Shown: positions 4,292-6,290 of the stretch, piece after piece
How the letters are laid out: every line of letters begins with the position of its first letter
How positions within the stretch are numbered: the stretch's first letter is position 1
Assembly: GCA_016874895.1 (NCBI GenBank)
Contig: VGSX01000215.1
Span: forward strand, 1-6,290
DNA length: 6,290 nt
Source of the DNA: Deltaproteobacteria bacterium
Lineage (GTDB): Bacteria; Desulfobacterota; Desulfobaccia; Desulfobaccales; Desulfobaccaceae
Direction of reading: 5' to 3'
The notes under the pieces: model-generated
What the model saw: the letters and a program-made list of their open reading frames with translations, nothing else
The model's database searches: none
Told to the model about the DNA's origin: nothing
Made by a program: the position numbers and the translations under genes

Positions 4292-6115
4292 GTGAATAAT
4301 TCATCACAGCGCATCCTCATGGGCAATGAGGCCATTGCCTGGGGGCTCCTGGAGGCCGGGTGCACCCTGGCCGCTTCCTATCCCGGCACCCCGGCTTCGG
4401 AGATTCTGGCTGCGATGGCGGCTTTCAGCCGGGAAACCGGGGTGAAACTTCACGCCGAGTGGTCCCTGAACGAAAAAGTCGCCTACGAGGTGGCCCTGGG
4501 GCACAGCTACACCGGCCTGCGGGCTGCGGTGGCCATGAAGCAGGTGGGCCTGAACGTCGCCTCCGACCCCTTCCTGCGCTCCGCCTATCTCGGGGTCAAG
4601 GGCGGCCTCCTGGTCATCGTGGCCGACGACCCGGGGCCCCACAGCTCCCAGACCGAGCAGGACAGCCGCTTTTTCGCCCTGTTCGGCAAAATCCCGGTGC
4701 TGGACCCGGTCAGTCCCCGGCAGGCCAAGGAGATGGTGGCCCCGGCCTTTGACCTGTCGGAGAAGTACGAGCTACCGGTGATGCTGCGGCCCACCACTCG
4801 GGTCTGCCACGCCCGGCAGCCCGTGGCCTGTAACCCTCCGCTGACGCTGGCCCGGGAGCCGGAGTTCGTCAAGAATCCGGCCCGCTGGTGCGCCACCCCC
4901 CAGTTTCTCCGGGACCTGCACCGGGGTTTGAACGACAAGATCGCCGCCATCGCCCAATCCGGCTTCTATCCCCCGGTCCTGACCCCGGGGGACGGGTCCT
5001 TCCCGAAAACCGTGATCATTGCTTCCGGCGTGGCCTTTGCCCATACCTGGGACTGGCTGGCGGAATTGGGCCTGTTGGGGCGCCTGGACTTATACCAGGT
5101 CCCCCTGCCCTACCCCCTGGCCCCGGAATTCATCGAACACGTTTATATCGCCTATCAACACATCCTGGTGCTGGAGGAAACCTATCCGGTCATCGAACGC
5201 CAACTGGCCCACCGGGGCATTCAGGGCCGACTGAACCGATCTGTCCCCACTGAGGGGGAACTGACGCCGGACGTTATCCAGGGGATATTAGGGAAATTCC
5301 TTGATCTGCCTCCCCTCCCCTCCCCTCCCCCGCCCGGCGGCGGCGCCCGCCCCACCCTCTGCGCCGGCTGCGGTCACCGGGCCGCTTTTTACGGCATCCG
5401 GGAAACCTTCCCAGACGGCATCTTTCCCAGCGATATCGGCTGTTACACCCTGGGGATGAACCTGGGGGCCGTGGACACGGTGCACTGCATGGGGGCTGGG
5501 ATCAGCCAGGCCGCCGGCTTATATCATGCTTTTCACACCGCGGGCCGGGATATCCCCCCCATCGTGGCCACCATCGGCGACTCGACTTTCTTCCATGCCG
5601 GGATTCCCGCCCTCATCAACGCGGTGGTGCAGCAGGCCCGATTTATTCTGGTAATTCTGGACAATGCCACCACAGCCATGACCGGCCACCAACCGGTGCC
5701 GCACCTGGGGCTCACCGCCAGGGGCGAGCCTACCCAGGCGGTGCCCCTGGAGGACCTCATCCGGGCCTGCGGCGTCCGTTTTCTGGAAGTCATGGACCCC
5801 TATCAGCTCCCCGAGTTCATGGCGCTGCTGCAACGGGCGGCGCAGCACACCCGGGACCCCCAGGGCGGGGTCGCCGTCATCATCGCCCGGCACCCGTGCC
5901 TGTTGGATAAGGCCGCACCTCGGGAACAGATCCGCCACCGGGTTGAGGTGACCGCAAGCTGCATCGCCTGCCACCACTGCCTGGAAAACTTCGAGTGCCC
6001 GGCCTTGAAGGCTGACCCGGACACCGGCCAGGTTCGGGTGGACCAGCTCCGCTGCGTGGGCTGCCGCGTCTGCGTTCACGTCTGCCCCGCCGGAGCCATT
6101 GAAATCAGGGAATAG
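4292..6115 (+). CDS. iorA: Indolepyruvate:ferredoxin oxidoreductase, alpha subunit
   Basis: Catalytic subunit of the enzyme (EC 1.2.7.8) that oxidatively decarboxylates aryl pyruvates, from aromatic amino acid transamination, to acyl-CoA with ferredoxin as acceptor. It is cytoplasmic and oxygen-sensitive. The 607-residue protein is full length. The N-terminal thiamine-diphosphate fold shows YPGTPASEI (30-38) and EWSLNEKVAYE (56-66). The C-terminal TPP domain has CAGCGH (357-362) and a GDS...N cofactor motif (429-431, Asn458) running into TTAMTGHQ. Two 4Fe-4S motifs follow: Cys557, 560, 563, 569 with Pro570, and Cys588, 591, 594, 598 with Pro599. A proline/glycine-rich linker (340-354) joins the halves. 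The GTG at 4292 has a weak GGTG site; ATG 4319 is an alternative. The beta subunit iorB, usually adjacent, is not in the window. Confidence 0.93.
   Translation: MNNSSQRILMGNEAIAWGLLEAGCTLAASYPGTPASEILAAMAAFSRETGVKLHAEWSLNEKVAYEVALGHSYTGLRAAVAMKQVGLNVASDPFLRSAYLGVKGGLLVIVADDPGPHSSQTEQDSRFFALFGKIPVLDPVSPRQAKEMVAPAFDLSEKYELPVMLRPTTRVCHARQPVACNPPLTLAREPEFVKNPARWCATPQFLRDLHRGLNDKIAAIAQSGFYPPVLTPGDGSFPKTVIIASGVAFAHTWDWLAELGLLGRLDLYQVPLPYPLAPEFIEHVYIAYQHILVLEETYPVIERQLAHRGIQGRLNRSVPTEGELTPDVIQGILGKFLDLPPLPSPPPPGGGARPTLCAGCGHRAAFYGIRETFPDGIFPSDIGCYTLGMNLGAVDTVHCMGAGISQAAGLYHAFHTAGRDIPPIVATIGDSTFFHAGIPALINAVVQQARFILVILDNATTAMTGHQPVPHLGLTARGEPTQAVPLEDLIRACGVRFLEVMDPYQLPEFMALLQRAAQHTRDPQGGVAVIIARHPCLLDKAAPREQIRHRVEVTASCIACHHCLENFECPALKADPDTGQVRVDQLRCVGCRVCVHVCPAGAIEIRE
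5311..5330 (+). repeat. (TCCCC)4 tandem repeat inside iorA
   Basis: Four perfect TCCCC units lie in the sequence for the Pro-rich linker between the two thiamine-diphosphate halves, followed by CGCCC and GGC repeats. The unit length is not a multiple of three, so loss or gain of one unit would shift the frame. On the minus strand the tract reads as four GGGG runs with single-A loops, a strong G-quadruplex pattern. Confidence 0.85.
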
Positions 6116-6149
6116 GGAAGAGGGATAAGGGAAGAGGGAAGAGGGAAAA
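6115..6149 (+). repeat. Heptamer array GGGAAGA, five copies
   Basis: Five consecutive 7-base units: GGGAAGA, GGGATAA, GGGAAGA, GGGAAGA and GGGAAAA. The first G of the array is the last base of the iorA TAG stop. It is the third heptamer array in the window, with a core unrelated to the TCAGC arrays at the left end. The rest of the region to the window end has no open gene. Confidence 0.75.
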
Positions 6150-6153
6150 AATC

Positions 6154-6253
6154 CACCGCCGAGGCGCCGAGGACGCAGAGGAAGAGAGATGGCTATCAGG
6201 AGACTCTTATCGCTTTATCGCAAGATCTCCGCGCCCTCAGCGTCTCTGCGGTG
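6154..6253. repeat. MITE-like inverted repeat downstream of iorA
   Basis: A 27-base left arm (6154-6180) and a 27-base right arm (6227-6253) match as an inverted repeat at 22 of 27 positions; both begin CACCGC when read inward. The 46 bases between carry no ORF of note. GAAAAAATC occurs directly outside the left arm (6145-6153) and again at 6253-6261, overlapping the right arm by one base, which resembles a 9-base target duplication. The hairpin could also act as a terminator for a minus-strand gene to the right, since that strand reads TTTTTT after the stem. Confidence 0.6.
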
Positions 6254-6290
6254 AAAAAATCGAACTTTCCTTAAGGCTGCCACCCCTGAA

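Noticed and set aside
5519..6079. Minus-strand open frame of 186 codons opposite iorA
   Set aside because: It is antisense to the TPP and iron-sulfur motifs of iorA and shows no recognisable domain or ribosome site.

Overview
This window reads as chromosomal DNA from a GC-rich anaerobic bacterium. A Desulfobacterota (deltaproteobacterial) host is the best guess. The reasons are an oxygen-sensitive indolepyruvate:ferredoxin oxidoreductase alpha subunit (iorA) close to a branched-chain amino acid permease gene (livH), GC-rich core genes, and intergenic heptamer and inverted-repeat elements of a kind I associate with that group. The taxonomic call is inference; no rRNA or other marker is present.

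Layout from left to right. Bases 1-375 hold no gene: a weak hairpin plus T-run, two facing heptamer arrays (99-126 and 206-240) and the purA terminator (337-359). purA (376-1671, minus strand) encodes adenylosuccinate synthetase, with a clear promoter and Shine-Dalgarno that place its start at a GTG. A 266-base divergent intergenic region follows. livH (1938-2807, plus) encodes one membrane permease of a LIV-type ABC transporter. An AT-rich island (about 2838-4290) then interrupts the GC-rich sequence. It carries a 13-codon leader ORF, a PD-(D/E)XK-superfamily nuclease gene and an overlapping gene for a very acidic protein of unknown function. iorA (4292-6115, plus) is complete, with its thiamine-diphosphate domains and two C-terminal 4Fe-4S motifs. 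The last 175 bases hold a heptamer array starting in the iorA stop codon and a MITE-like inverted repeat.

How the genes relate. livH and iorA fit a common theme of amino acid uptake and oxidation of the derived 2-oxo acids with ferredoxin as acceptor. The other transporter genes (livK, livM, livG, livF) and iorB are not in the window. The island looks horizontally acquired and inserted between livH and iorA. Its two proteins overlap genetically and have opposite predicted net charges, as in effector/neutraliser or two-component defence pairs. That role is a hypothesis: only the nuclease fold is supported by motifs. The island and its leader ORF are the most interesting part of the window.
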